A DNA stretch of 64,000 nucleotides. Origin: Liolophura sinensis. Lineage: Eukaryota > Mollusca > Polyplacophora > Chitonida > Chitonidae. The number at the start of each line of letters is the position of its first letter. Position 1 is the first letter of the stretch. The position numbers were made by a program, and so were the translations under genes. The notes under the pieces are model-generated. The model was given only the letters and a program-made list of their open reading frames with translations, made no database searches and had not been told where the DNA came from. This document shows positions 1 through 11,698 of the stretch, piece by piece. The stretch is taken from the NCBI RefSeq assembly GCF_032854445.1, contig NC_088297.1, positions 10,378,163 to 10,442,162 of the forward strand, read 5' to 3'.

Positions 1-1500
1 GCTTATTTTGTTTATCCCTTTACAGCCGCTTATTCTGTTTATCCCATACAGCCGCTTATTCCGTTTGTCCCAAACAGCCGCTTATTCCGTTTATCCCATA
101 CAGCCGCTTATTCCGTTTATCCCATACAGCCGCTTATTCTGTTTATCCCTTTACAGCCGCTTATTCTGTTTATCCCACACAGCCGCTTATTCCGTTTGTC
201 CCAAACAGCCGCTTATTCAGTTTATTCCATACAACCGCTTATTCAGTTTACCACATACAGCCGCTTATTCTGTTTATCCCATACAGCCGCTTATTCCGTT
301 TATTCCCTACCATCCTCTTATTCCCTTTGTCCCATACGGCCGCTTTTCCCGTTTATCCGATACAGCTGCTTATTCCATTTATCCCATACATCCGCTTATT
401 ACATTTATCCCATACATCCGCTTATTCCGTTTATCCGATACAGCTGCTTATTCCATTTATCCCATACATCCGCTTATTCCGTTTATCCGATACAGCCGCT
501 TATTCTGTTTATTCCCTACAACCCCCTTATTCCGTTTATTCCTTTACAGCTGCTCATTCCGTTTATCACATACAGCCGGTTATTCTGTTTAACCCATACA
601 GCCACTTATTCCATTTATCCCTTTACAGCTGCTCATTCCGTTTATCACATACAGCCGGTTATTCTGTTTATCCCATACAGCCGCTTATTCCGTTTATTCC
701 CTACCATCCCCTTATTGCCTTTGTCCCATACAGCCGCTTATTTTGTTTATCCCTTTATAGCCGCTTATTCTATTTATCCCATACAGCCGCTTATTCCGTT
801 TATGCCATACAGCCGCTTATTCCGTTTATCCCATACGGCCGCTTTTTCCGTTTATCCCATACAGCCGCTTATTCTGTTTACCACATACAGCCGCTTATTC
901 CATTTATCCTATACAGCCGCATATTCCGTTTATCCCATACAGCCGCTTATTCCGTTTATCCGATACAGCTGCTTATTCCGTTTACCACATACAGCCGCTT
1001 ATTCCGTTTATCCCATACAGCCGCTTATTCCGTCTATCCCATTCAACCACTTATTCCGTTTTCTCCCACACAGCCGCTTGTTCTGTTTACTACATACAAT
1101 ATACATTTATTTCATACAGCCGGTTATTCAGATTATTCCATACAGTCTGTTTTTCCGTTTATTCTATACAATGTGTTATTCCGTTTATTCTATTAAGTGT
1201 GTTATTCTGTTTATTCCATACAGTCGCTTATTCCATTTGTTCCATACAACGGCTTAGTCTCTTTCCGTGTATTCCATACGGCCTGTTTTACCATTTATTC
1301 CATACAGAATGATTTTCCGTTTATTCCATACAGTCTGTTTTTCGACTATTCCATAGTCTTTTTTTTTTTTTTGGTTTATTCCACACAATCTGTGTTTTCG
1401 ATTATTCCATGCAACTTTTTTCCATTTATTCTATACAGATTGATATTGCTTTTACCACATGCGGCCGCTTTTTCCGTTCATACCACTTATTCTATTGTTG
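1..1500. repeat. 26-bp tandem array (minisatellite), runs off left edge
   Basis: About 57 imperfect copies of a 26-bp unit containing cagccgcttattccgttta followed by tccca/cata. Copies are well conserved to about 1080 and decay progressively towards 1500. The unit has no stop in several frames, so long open frames of up to about 350 codons with a PLIPFIPYSRLF-type periodicity appear. These have no recognisable domain and I treat them as non-coding. The array begins before the window. Confidence 0.95.
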
Positions 1501-2279
1501 GATAAGCGAGTTTCTTTAGATGCATGTGTTTACCCTTAACATATAGGCCGGCAAAAGACAACGATCTCAGCTGATAGGCCATTCATTAATTCTGCTTGCC
1601 GTTTGATTTTGACATCAACGAAAACAAAGGCGACCATGTCTCTGACTAAACTGATACCTAGCTACTGCATGATGCTCGTTTTCTCTAACGACCAAGCCAC
1701 TCCAAATAACAGGACCCTTAAACATTTGAAAACTTACCAGAAGGCAAAACATGAAACGGAATCACATGCATGTATGGGTAGAAACGTGATCAATTGATTA
1801 TTCTGTTGTTGCGCCTGCACTGAAATTGAAAATGACCCATGTCGTTAACAACTACCCGCTATTAGTACGTGGCGGATAGGAGTGTCAATAAGATGTGTCA
1901 TCCTGGGCCATGGGCGTGGTATACCCTCGCCATGCCACGCCCACTTAACGCATGGTAATGCTGACAGAAAATGCCTTCCATGGCTGCGTTGTTTATGTTA
2001 GGCCTTTCAACCATAACCAGTCCAGATCTGTCAAGAGGAATGGACACAAAGTATAAATTGTGGGATTCATCGTTCAGATCCTTCATTAGTGTAAAAAGCA
2101 CATGTATTTACGTAACGTCATAATGGTACGCGCAGCATTCTGGTCGATATACAAGCTATCCTGATTAGAATTATCGGAAAACTATTTTTTCTCTTGTTGA
2201 ATGGTTAAGGTGGAAAGAGAAGGTCAAGACGTGCCCTAGAAGCAGGTATCTATAGAGGACGCATGTCACTCGCTTGAAG
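1501..2279. other. unique sequence, no gene seen
   Basis: Between the 26-bp and 16-bp arrays. Only short open frames (under 70 codons) on either strand, and no splice-bounded exon or repeat that I can recognise. Confidence 0.5.
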
Positions 2280-3090
2280 CAGAAAACTGCCGCAAGAACC
2301 AACCGCTGTGTGTGAACCATTTGCTGCATGAACCGACTGTTGAGTGAACCGTTTGCTGCTTGAACCAACCGCTGCATGAGCCATTTACTGCTTGAACCAA
2401 CGGCCGCGTGAACCATTCGCTGCTTGAACCAGCCGCTGTACGAACTATTTGCTGCATGGACCAACCACCGTGTGACCCATCCGCTGCATGAATCATTCGC
2501 TCTTGAACCAACCGATGTACAAACCATTTGCTGCGTGAGTCAATTACTGCTTGAACCAACCGCTGTATGAACCAACCACTGTATGAACCATCCGCTGTAT
2601 GAACCAATCACTGTATGAACCACCCGTTGTATGAACCTACCACTTTATAAACAATCCAAATGTACGAACCATCTGCTGTGTAAACCATCAATTCTATGAA
2701 CCATCTTCTGCCTGAACCAGCTGCTGTATGAACCATCTCTTGTATGCGCCAACTGCTGTGTAAACCATTTGCTGCTTGAACCAACCGCTGTATGAATCAT
2801 CCGCCCTATGACCCATCTGCTGTATACACCGACCGCTTTATGAACAACTACTGTGTGAACAAATCCCTGTATGAACCATCCGCTCTATGAACCATCCGCT
2901 CTATGAACCATCTGTTGTATGAACAACCACTGTGTGAGCCACAAGCTAATAAACCAAAAGCTGTATGAGCCATAAGCTGCTTAAACCATCTGCTGTTTCC
3001 AACATCTGCAGCATGAACCAACTGCTGTATCCACCATCTGTAAATAGAACCAACCGCTGTATAAACCACTTACTGCGTGAACTGTATTAA
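2280..3090. repeat. degenerate ~16-bp tandem array
   Basis: Repeated ctgtatgaaccatccg-type units of 15-16 bp, with the alternations gaaccaaccgctg and gaaccatttgctg. There are roughly 50 diverged copies. Minus-strand open frames rich in the WFIQRL/WFKQ periodicity come from this repeat and are not credible genes. Confidence 0.88.
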
Positions 3091-3469
3091 AACCATTCTC
3101 TTTATAAACAATTTCCACCATTACAATCTGATGTACGGTATTTACTATATGCTGGATAATATGGTACGACCATTGTTGAGTGGATTAACGATGCCTTCAT
3201 ACTTGTGCAACGCTTTTGACGTGTCTGACGCCTTTAAAAGAGTGTAACACCAACAGATGTGTGTAACGCCCACAGATATGTGTGACGCCTTTAGACGTAT
3301 GTGTCGAGAAAATACCACGAGATATAACCACAAGTTGCAAATTTGGACAAGATTCTTAATTTCAGTGGAATTAACGATTTATTTACGAACGCGACAAGAC
3401 AACATAAGCAAGTATTTCACCATTACTGGGCAGTCAAAATGTGGGCATGGACACTGGTAAATTATGGCA
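3091..3469. other. unique spacer between arrays
   Basis: No gene recognised. At 3240-3305 there are four short, diverged copies of a gtgtaacgcc/cagatrtgtgt motif, a small cryptic repeat. Confidence 0.45.
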
Positions 3470-4519
3470 CTGTGTTGAGGGTCTTGTTAAAACTGTCCAG
3501 CAAGTGTACAGCATGTGTGCCGTTTCTAATGTGATCGCATGCAGACCGTGACGAGGGCCTTGTTAAAACTGTTCAACCAGTTTACATCATTATGCGAGTT
3601 CTCAATATGACCTTGTGCAGGTTGTGTTGAGGGCCTTGTTAAAACTGTTCAGCCAGTTTAGAGCATGTTGCGAGTTCCTAATATCCAGGAACGCCGACCT
3701 GGTTTACCTTCTTGTTAAAACTGTTCAGCCAGTTTAGAGCAAATTGCGAGTTCCCAATATCCAGGAACGCCGACCGAGTTTACCTTCTTGTTAAAACTGT
3801 TCAGCCAATTTAGAGCAAATTGCGAGTTCCCAATATCCAGGAACGTCGACCGGGTTTACCTTCTTGTTAAAACTGTTCAGCCAGTTTAGAGCAAATTGCG
3901 AGTTCCCAATATCCAGGAACGCCGACCGAGTTTACCTTCTTGGTAAAACTTTTCAGCCAGTTTAGAGCAAATTGCGAGTTCCCAATATCCAGGAACGCCG
4001 ACCGAGTTTACCTTCTTGTTAAAACTGTTCAGCCCATTTAGAGCAAATTGCGAGTTCCAAATATCCAGGAACGCCGACCGGGTTTACCTTCTTGTTAAAA
4101 CTGTTCAGCCAGTTTACAGCCTATTGCGAGTCCCTAATATAAAGGAACGCCGACCGAGTTTACCTTCTTGTTTAAAGTGTTCAGCAAGTGTAGAAAATAC
4201 TGAAAGTTCCAAATATAACAGTGCACGGCCGTGCTGAGGGTCGTCTTTAAACTGTTACAGCCAGTATACAGCATGATGGGAATTGCCAATATGACCCTGT
4301 TAATTGTCTTGTTAAAACTGTCCCACCAGAGTAAAACATTCTTCAGGTTCCCAGTATATGACAATATGAGCGTGCTGTGAGTCTTGTTAAAACTGTTACA
4401 GCCATTGAAAAGCATGATGGGAATTGTCAATAGGATCGCGTGCAGGCCGTGTTAAGGATTAATATGGCCGTGTACCGGCCATGTTGAGGGTTGTGTTAAA
4501 ACTGTCAAGCCACTGTATT
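3470..4519. repeat. 76-bp tandem array abutting the GPCR start
   Basis: The phrase cttgttaaaactgttcagcc recurs at 3711, 3787, 3863, 3939 (with one change), 4015, 4091 and 4167, an exact 76-bp period. Diverged copies flank this core from about 3470 and continue at about 4242, 4311, 4383 and 4489. The last diverged copy runs into the GPCR open frame: the in-frame ATG at 4481 and the next 12 codons lie in repeat sequence, so that ATG is probably not the true start. Confidence 0.93.
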
Positions 4520-5596
4520 ATGGGGGTTCACAATATCACTGGCAACGTCACGGACATTTGGAACACCTGGAACTACACGAATATCGTCAAGCTTGTGTTT
4601 TTCATCCTGGTGTGTTTGGCAACTTTGTTATTGAACAGCGCAGTTATGTTGGCTATCATACGTAACCGATCTCTCCGGACACCCACGAACTACTTCTTGT
4701 TCTCGCTGTCCATAGCTGACATTCTTACCGCTTTGCTAACCTTGCCCGGTCACTTACTTGGTGAGTTTGAGGTATTGCACGGCCACGAACTCGCTTGCGT
4801 CGCCGTCAACTCGCCGACGTTCGTGTTGCCCTGCGCCGCCTTGCTCAGCCTGGTCGCCGCCAGCGTCGAACGTTACATCGCCTTGATCTATCCGCTCCGC
4901 TATCCAACGCTCGTCTCCTCCCGGAAAATCATCACGGTCATTGTCGCCGTGTGGTTGTACGCCTTGCTACTCGGCATTCTCCCTATAGCAGGGGTGAACA
5001 ACATTCGGGAGAGAGCGGCAATGAATCATGTTCTCCCGGCTTGCAACTTGCTGAGGGTCACCCCGGGAAAGTACATGGGGTTTGTGACGCTCTCAACATA
5101 CATTCCTGGGATGCTCGTGCTAGCCTACGTCAACTTCCGGGTGTTCCGAATCGCGCACAAACAGCGCCGTCTGGTGGCCGCGCAGTACAGTCAGGTCCAA
5201 GGCGCCGTTCTGCCGGAAACTAAACGTAAGGTCGTGATATTCGTCTTATTCGTCCTCGGCCACGTTTACGTAGCCTCTCACTTGCCGATTCTCATAGCGA
5301 TGGCGATCGACTATCGGTTCTACCAGATAAATATCGTAACAGAGGTACACGTTCCATTTGAGATCTACGTTCTGTCGACTTGCTTGTTGGTCCTCTGTCC
5401 CATTGCCTACCCTCTTATTATGGCCTACGGGAATCGGGATGTCCGGGCTGCGGTCCGCCGTCTGTGCGCACGTCGGAACCAGGAAAGACAACTGTGGGAG
5501 ACAACTGTGACTGAATTTCGAGTACCGGTAATGAATTCCACTGTTCAACCGCAAGTAAAGTACATTACAGAGATGGCCACAAGATTACCTTCGTGA
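4520..5596 (+). CDS. rhodopsin-like (class A) G-protein-coupled receptor, intronless
   Basis: A 358-residue seven-helix receptor in one exon, expected in the plasma membrane. I start at the ATG at 4520 because the upstream in-frame ATG (4481) lies in the 76-bp repeat. Three N-glycosylation sequons sit in the N-tail (Asn5, Asn9, Asn18). Class A marks: helix 1 LLNS (Asn39), helix 2 LSIAD (Asp67), helix 3 Cys93 pairing with loop-2 Cys175, ERY at 117-119 in place of DRY, helix 4 Trp145, helix 5 Pro196 and helix 6 Pro256. Helices lie near 22-46, 57-79, 93-118, 136-156, 187-212, 236-262 and 278-302. Two signature motifs are altered: the CWxP of helix 6 reads ASHLP, and the NPxxY of helix 7 reads CPIAY (293-297). 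The cytoplasmic tail begins YGNRDVR and is about 55 residues. I cannot assign a ligand; it looks like an orphan lineage-specific receptor. GC-ending codons contrast with the AT-rich flanks, which supports real coding. Confidence 0.9.
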   Translation: MGVHNITGNVTDIWNTWNYTNIVKLVFFILVCLATLLLNSAVMLAIIRNRSLRTPTNYFLFSLSIADILTALLTLPGHLLGEFEVLHGHELACVAVNSPTFVLPCAALLSLVAASVERYIALIYPLRYPTLVSSRKIITVIVAVWLYALLLGILPIAGVNNIRERAAMNHVLPACNLLRVTPGKYMGFVTLSTYIPGMLVLAYVNFRVFRIAHKQRRLVAAQYSQVQGAVLPETKRKVVIFVLFVLGHVYVASHLPILIAMAIDYRFYQINIVTEVHVPFEIYVLSTCLLVLCPIAYPLIMAYGNRDVRAAVRRLCARRNQERQLWETTVTEFRVPVMNSTVQPQVKYITEMATRLPS

Positions 5597-6200
5597 CAGT
5601 ATTGCTTGATAATAGGGTGCTACTAGTGTTGAATGACTGCAGAGAAAATGAGCGAGAAGTGAAACAGACTTCTGAATGAAATTAACTGAAAATTTCCATG
5701 TCGTACACCGTGTGATCAAATCAATGCACAACCGTGTATTTCAGGTCGCTGTAAACCATGTATATTCCTTCAATATGATATGAAGTGCGCCAGTAACTTT
5801 CCAGAAGTCAGTAGTTTATCCTCGATCCGGTTTCCTACAGCCATAAAATTGACCACAAATATATAAGTGAAAAGTTCTTGAGTGTGGCGTTAATCAACAA
5901 CCAAATAAATAAATAAGTAAACAAATAAATAGATAGTAAATAAATAAATAAATCGTATATGGAAGTCTTCAACGGTTACTTGCTAAAGGTCGTGGGTTTA
6001 CCTCGCCTCTCCGATTTCCCCCTCTAATAAAATGACTACCTCTTTTTTATGTGATTCACAAGTACGAGACTACCAAACGCTGACACAGGATCCATATACG
6101 GGCATAAAAGCAATAGTGCCAAAAATAAAAACGAAAATTTCGAGCCATATTTAAAATGTCTTAATTAGTCTTTCATTTACACATATTTCTTTTAGAAAAT
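5597..6200. other. GPCR 3' flank with A-rich AATAAA cluster
   Basis: Non-coding. A run of overlapping aataaa hexamers at about 5902-5953 on the plus strand could act as the GPCR polyadenylation signal, but it is also a simple (aaat)n tract, so the assignment is weak. No other feature is seen. Confidence 0.4.
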
Positions 6201-6204
6201 GACG

Positions 6205-6726
6205 AGAAACTTACTGACAGACTGACGGATTGACGAACAGACTGACGGCTTCACAGACATACTGACAGACTGACAGATTGACAGACTGACGGACTGACGG
6301 ATTGGCAGACTGACGGAGTGACGGATTGGCTGGCAGACTGACGGATTGACAGATTGACGGACTGGCAGACTGACAGACTGGCGGACTGACACGCAGGCTG
6401 GGGGTTTGACAGACTGACAGACTGACGGATTGATAGATTGACGGACTGAGGGACAAACATGCGGGTTGACCAACAGACTGACGAATTGATAGACAGACTG
6501 ATGGGTTGACAGACAAACTGATGGATTGACTGACTGACGGTTTGACGGGCAGACTGTCGGATTGACAGACTTACAGATTGACGTATTGGCGGATTGACAA
6601 ACTGACAGACTGTCGGATTGACAGACTTACAGACTGACGTATTGGCGGATTGACAAACTGACAGACTGTCGGGTTGACAGACTGACGGATTGACAGTTTG
6701 ACGGACTGACAGACTGACCGACATAT
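6205..6726. repeat. 8-bp-type tandem array (gactgacg/gattgaca)
   Basis: About 520 bp of alternating gactgacg, gattgaca and gactggca octamers. The minus strand yields Ser/Gln/Val-rich open frames up to 159 codons (SVCQSVNPSVRQ-like), which are produced by the repeat and not a gene. A longer 62-bp segment is duplicated at about 6552-6675. Confidence 0.9.
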
Positions 6727-7160
6727 CCATGACAACATACAGTGATGAAATAGTCGCTATGGTAATTGCAAGTAACGCAACGCTGCAACAGCTTTGAAGA
6801 ACCTAGGCGACACTATCGGTGACCTTAATCTTGAAAGCAAATTCGAAATAAAATAATGTCTACCACTGTCAATCGTTGCGATACCTTAATCGTCTCCAAA
6901 CATATACCGATACTGACAGTTTGTCTCATGGTGTCTTTTGTTCTCCAAACTAATTGTTTTTTCGCGGAGTTACAATGAAATTCTTAAAAGCACCTTTCCT
7001 CGGTATCCGAAGTGAACTCGGGGAACGAATTGAGCGAACCTGGGATGCTCCGATTTGGCCAAATCATCGTTCAGCGTAAAGGAAGATAATTTCTTGCACT
7101 CAGAACATCTCTGACTCGACTCTTCATTCCACGAGCTGACCTATGTTTGGGGAAGATTAT
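6727..7160. other. unique sequence, nothing recognised
   Basis: No exon-like open frame, SINE or tandem repeat seen on either strand. Confidence 0.4.
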
Positions 7161-7164
7161 AGGT

Positions 7165-7285
7165 ATTGTGACGATTTATTTATTTATTTATTTTACTGGT
7201 GTTTTATGTGGTATATTCAAGAATATTTCACTTACACGACGGAGGCCAGGACTATGATTAGGGAAAACTGGGCGAGGTACAAATT
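7165..7285 (-). mobile_element. diverged 3' part of tRNA-derived SINE (family S1)
   Basis: An A/T-rich tail (ttatttatttattt), then ggtgttttatgtggtata, caagaatatttcacttacac and a gaggccaggactatg block. This is the reverse-oriented, degraded 3' half of the SINE seen intact at 44622-44879. The tRNA-like head is missing. Confidence 0.7.
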
Positions 7286-7947
7286 ATTTTATTACGTATT
7301 TAGTCTAAATATAAGCGTCAAGTCCGACATTCATATACCATTCGTAGTCCGTAAAAGGCGTTCCAAGTCGATAATCGCAAGATCCATTTCCAAAACAACG
7401 TTTAACACTAACTCCCAAAGACAAAGGTATGTGTGCGAGCGAAAGCAATCGACAGTTTCCACCACTGATGTTTTGTACCTGTGCATGGTATTCTAAACGA
7501 TCTGAAAACCCGTCTGGTGTTAAGCGCCTAATTATCGAAAAAGTGAAATGAACATGTACTCTAGACATGTATATATAAATAAAATTTGCTGATAATGATC
7601 AAGTCTCCGCGTGCACTAGGAGTTCCTGATTCGACCGCCGAGGAAGCGGAAATCATACAAGTCTAATACACGGCCTATGGCATTTAGCCGGGAGAAACAT
7701 CAAGGATATCTGGTGATATTACACGGCTTGACCGACTAAGGAATGGCACTGATATAGACTAATCAAGATCGATGAGCGAACTGGGTTCACTACGAAATAT
7801 GTTAAAAATAAACAGGATTGCTTTCTCATTACTGTGTGCGAAATTTGATGACAAGATAGCATTCGAGTAATTCTAGACCAAGAACATTTACCATATTGTA
7901 TTTCACATCACTACATTTTTTCAGCATAGTTCTGATTTAAGGGATCC

Positions 7948-8114
7948 AGAATCGATTCTGACTGGCTGGTGTGTGAGGCAGGCAAATCCAGGCATCTCCT
8001 AACCTAAGATTAACTTTAGATAACTTTTGGTAGATTTATTCAAGCGTGACCAAAACCCTACAGGGTTTTACGCCGAAAATCCTACATCCAACGCCAGCCA
8101 ATCAACGCCGATTC
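7948..8114 (-). mobile_element. MITE-like element A, copy 1
   Basis: Starts agaatcgattctgactggct and ends gccagccaatcaacgccgat, i.e. imperfect terminal inverted repeats around GAATCGA..TGA.TGGC. The interior shares gcaggcaaatccagg and ttcaagcgtgacc with copies at 24239, 27540 and 46218. No coding capacity. Confidence 0.72.
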
Positions 8115-9364
8115 CGTATCCCGTTAAACCATGAAGATACTGTAAATGTACATTGTTAGAGTTGAACAGAAAGACCAAAACCCTAAATGAGGTATATTGA
8201 CAAGATTTGTTTCACCTGTTACGAGTCACCATTTGTCTAGGATCACACCATCATCGTTCAACTCTGGTTTAACTCTCGCTGTTTTCTTTTATATTAAAAG
8301 ATTTCTAGGTATTACCCCTACCATGTTTTTAGTTGATAAGGGTCCACAAGAACAAGTGACATGTTAATGCTGCGATGACAACTAAGTCGGGATAATACAT
8401 CTATCAAAGGTCTAGTGGGGGTTGTTTTGAAATACTTGAATATTCTTGATAGAAACATGCGGGTAAACCATTGCATAACAGAAGTCTTTAGATCGTTAAA
8501 AGAGTAAAAAATACCCTTTCCGTGGCAGGAGATGTGCTTGAGACCCTTCTGTCTAACAATTCCTTCCCTACATCTTCTTTTAAAGTACAAATGGCTTCGT
8601 ACGACAATCACACAATAAACGCTGATAGGCTTTTATCACGTTGTCAGCGGGTTTTGCTCTGACAGAAACAACCCAGGTATATGTAAATAGTACATCAATA
8701 CATGTTTACAAGTACCTACTGTTATTGTGGCGCTTCGCAAGGGAACTCAATTCAAGTAGGTCAGCTCGCCACAGGCTATCAATACCACGGACAACAAGTT
8801 AGTTGGTCGAAACTGTCTACGAGCAAAGCATCGACAAAGTATTCCACGGGAAGTATAAAAAGCATAACTTTTTTTTGTGATCTTGCACAACCGAAATATC
8901 GCAGTTCAAAGTAAGCAAAATCAAGCACATTGAAACAATCAAATGCGCTGGTATGTTATCAGTTTTATCCAATCAGGCAAGAGTTATGTCTATAGCCCGA
9001 GGAAGCGTTTGTATACGTCACTGGAACCCAGTTTCGCCTTTCAACGATACCTACGTCGAGTATGAGTTACATAGGGCAGCACATGACATCATAAGAGTTC
9101 CGTATTAGAACTTGATTTACACAGTTACCAAACACGTCAGAAAGGAATATCTGTGATCGTTTAGATCTGTTTTCACCCCTCTTCCTAAATAACCCAGGTT
9201 GTATCAGTTGTTGTCTTTTCCTTAAGACTTTCGCCACGCTGCTTCAAACAGTTCCCTGATAACCAAAACCCAGCTGGATAGCGCCGTCGTAACCATACAA
9301 GGCCTGGTCTTTGTGTGATTGTATTTAAATGTGATGAAATCACGGCAATTTGAGTAATTCTAGA
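8115..9364. other. repeat remnants, no gene recognised
   Basis: 8190-8290 resembles interspersed family D (ttacgagtcaccatttgtc and a following atcacac block). The rest is AT-rich with only short open frames. Confidence 0.4.
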
Positions 9365-9600
9365 CAAATGGCGTGTAATAAATTGCAGTTAACATCATCG
9401 CATTCTTTTTACCTAATTCTACTTATGCCATGCTACTAGGGGGCGTGTAAATTGCTTCTATTTACGCATTTACCTTAACAGTTAGAATAAAACCCTCTCT
9501 GAGGTAATGTGAGGCCGTATTTCACCGGTTACGTGTGACCATTTGCCAGCTATCACACTGTCGCTACTCTGGCTTTACGCTTTATGCTGTATGCCTTTAA
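9365..9600 (-). repeat. interspersed repeat family D, copy
   Basis: Contains ggttacgtgtgaccatttgc and cagctatcacactgtcg, preceded by aacagttagaataaaaccct. These blocks recur in either orientation at about 11505, 40085, 40555, 45945, 47180 and 58030. No open frame. Probably a non-autonomous element about 400 bp long; its ends are not defined. Confidence 0.65.
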
Positions 9601-9838
9601 TGATATTGATAACCAAAAGGTAGCTGGGCTAGATGGCTAGGATAAAGTTGTCGTAATCATTGTTTGACAGATGACACAGATTGGACCTGAATCGCTACTG
9701 CGCGGCAAAAGGTCCCAACTTTATGCTGTAATTAATGGACGAGCCGGTTACCCAGGACCCGTTCAAGGGTTTGTTCACATCTTTGGATACATCGAGGTAG
9801 GAAGTTGCGTATATTTTGGATAATATTAACAATACCGT

Positions 9839-10095
9839 TATCTACTCTAAAAATTTGTTAAATTCAACAGAAAGTCTGTTGTTTGAGTGATGACAGAATG
9901 CATGCTGCTAATGCAGCATATTATTCTGTTAAATATGACACAAATATTCTAGTAATCCATCATAAATATGGAATTAGACTAACAGAATAATATGTTTGAT
10001 ATGACATAGATTATTATAATAACAGAATACATTCTACTATCACTAAAAAGACAAACTTTCTGTTAAAGTTAACAGATTAATTTTTTGAGTGTATA
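9839..10095. mobile_element. MITE-like element B, copy 1
   Basis: Begins ctactctaaaaatttgttaa and ends gttaacagattaattttttg plus agtgta. The ends are inverted repeats of about 30 bp around ACTC.AAAAA and CTGTTAA.TT.AACAG. The interior is rich in aacagaata motifs. A second copy lies at 41706-41948. No coding capacity. Confidence 0.75.
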
Positions 10096-10262
10096 CACAT
10101 TTGAGAGATCCAAAATATTTCCTTCTATCTGTACAAAGGTCCAGTATTATTAGGCCTTTATTACCAGCAAAAGTGCCAATCCTGTCCAAAAGGTGGCATT
10201 CCACCTGTTGACTCCCGCGTCTTTTGGAGTTCTCTTAGAATTATTGAAATAGAAGCCTTCTA

Positions 10263-10395
10263 TAGACCTTTCCGAACTGTCAATCAAGAACACGCAATTG
10301 ACCAATCATAAGCAGTATTGTTGCAAATAGGTCAACCGGATGTCCCACACATTGGTTACAAATGCTTAACATTTCTGTGACGCCGTGAATCCTGT
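10263..10395. repeat. interspersed repeat E, copy 1
   Basis: Shares gtcaatcaag, ttgaccaatcata, caaataggtcaaccggatgt and cccacac with 50795-50925, at about 80% by eye. Non-coding. Confidence 0.6.
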
Positions 10396-11295
10396 ATTAT
10401 AACAATGATTGTAGTGGAGACCTTCCGAAGTCGGCACACTCGCCGTAACTTAGCCTTCATCCGCCACTGACTCATTTTCTTGTGTCCAGTGATGCTGTTG
10501 ATGCTTCGTGTCGAGCCTTTGATCTCTATATGGAGTCGTTTATGGCACAAAGCATGGAAATGATACCTGCCGTCAGACTGTTGGAGCAGTCTTTCTTTCT
10601 TTATGTATAGTTTTGACCGACTTCATCTTTAGAAATGACCCAGTCCCGGTCAATGACTTGCAATAACCGCAATAGCAAACAGGGTAACAGTGCGTGCAAG
10701 GGCGTCGCCAGGGTCGGGGAGACTCGCTCGGTTCGAACGGCCCCCATATTTGGGTAAAGAAAGGAAGGAAAGAAAGATAAAAGCGATTGAAAGAAGACAG
10801 AAAAAAGAAAAACGCGAGTAATGTGTAAAAGCAAATCTTACGTGACTATAACTTGGAATGCGGGAAGTCAGAGGTTCACGTTTGGCAACACTGACTTTGA
10901 TGGACGTTCAGTAGGACTACATGTATACATGGTCAGCGAGCGGACCAAGAGACGAGAATGGATATAGAGCACTAACAAAAACGCTAGACAAAAGTTGTCA
11001 ATGTTGATGATTAAAAAACATAATAGTACGAAAACGACAAGTGCGCAGTTAATTCCGACTTCTTCTCATAGTTGTAGTCATCCAGAAAACGCTTCTACCG
11101 ATATCTGAAAGACCTGAGCTTCCAGGACCCGTGCGGCACCTGGATCGTGGACTATTCGGATAGGAAAGCAGTTCAGCTGCCTGTCAGTAAATGTTTCCAC
11201 TCTTTAATAATATGTAACTTATTGCGACTTCTGCTTGTAATTTCAACCAAAAGAGGAGTTAAAGCAAGGAAACATGACTAGTTGGTCCGGTGTCC
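10396..11295. other. unique sequence, no gene recognised
   Basis: Short open frames only. 10745-10815 is a purine-rich stretch (ggaaggaaagaaagataaaa). No exon with convincing splice sites was found. Confidence 0.4.
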
Positions 11296-11299
11296 GTAT

Positions 11300-11495
11300 A
11301 ATGTGACTGGGTGGGGTGTCATGTCTGGTGTCTTAGGCAGATACTTCATTAGCTGCAACACTTTGACGCCAGGAACTCTTCCTGCCGCAAGAAGGCACAA
11401 TATATGTACATACACCTAACGACTCCTCGTCGTCATATGAACAATTGTTATGTACGACGTTAAACCCCAAACATACATACATACACACACTCTTT
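11300..11495 (+). mobile_element. tRNA-SINE 3' part (family S2-like)
   Basis: Has the diagnostic 3' end: cgtcgtcatatgaac, then gtacgacgttaaaccccaaa and a catacatac simple tail. Its head region (ggtgtcatgtctggtgtctt) matches 27040-27070 and not the head of the 20091 element, so it is a subfamily. 5' end not defined. Confidence 0.65.
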
Positions 11496-11504
11496 TGTCA
11501 GGAG

Positions 11505-11615
11505 TAAGTGGCCACACGTAATCTGTGAAATACGGCCTCTTGTCAATTTACGTTAGTTTGGGTCTCAACCTAACTGTTCATGTGAATGCTTATTTAGTAG
11601 CAAATTACACACTGC
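11505..11615 (+). repeat. interspersed repeat family D, copy
   Basis: ggccacacgtaatctgtgaa, atacggcctcttgtcaattt and cctaactgttcatgtgaatg match the family D blocks in the orientation seen at 40255. Confidence 0.6.
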
Positions 11616-11692
11616 CCAGCACCATGGCTTAAGTAGAATTAAGGGGAAAATGCAATAATGCAGTGAATCTTCCGTGAGGCAGAGTTCTCAGT

Positions 11693-11698
11693 TTTATT
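11693..11698 (-). terminator. candidate polyadenylation signal of alkaline phosphatase
   Basis: AATAAA on the minus strand, 428 bases after the stop codon at 12126. It is the first perfect hexamer I noticed downstream. Position only; cleavage is not demonstrated. Confidence 0.35.

Noticed and set aside
196-1257. 353-codon open frame at the window start
   Set aside because: Lies wholly inside the 26-bp array; three frames are open at once and there is no domain.
4481-4519. Upstream in-frame ATG as the GPCR start
   Set aside because: The 13 codons come from the last unit of the 76-bp array; the ATG at 4520 gives an N-tail with three sequons directly.
6192-6730. Ser/Gln/Val-rich minus-strand frames up to 159 codons
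   Set aside because: Generated by the octamer repeat.
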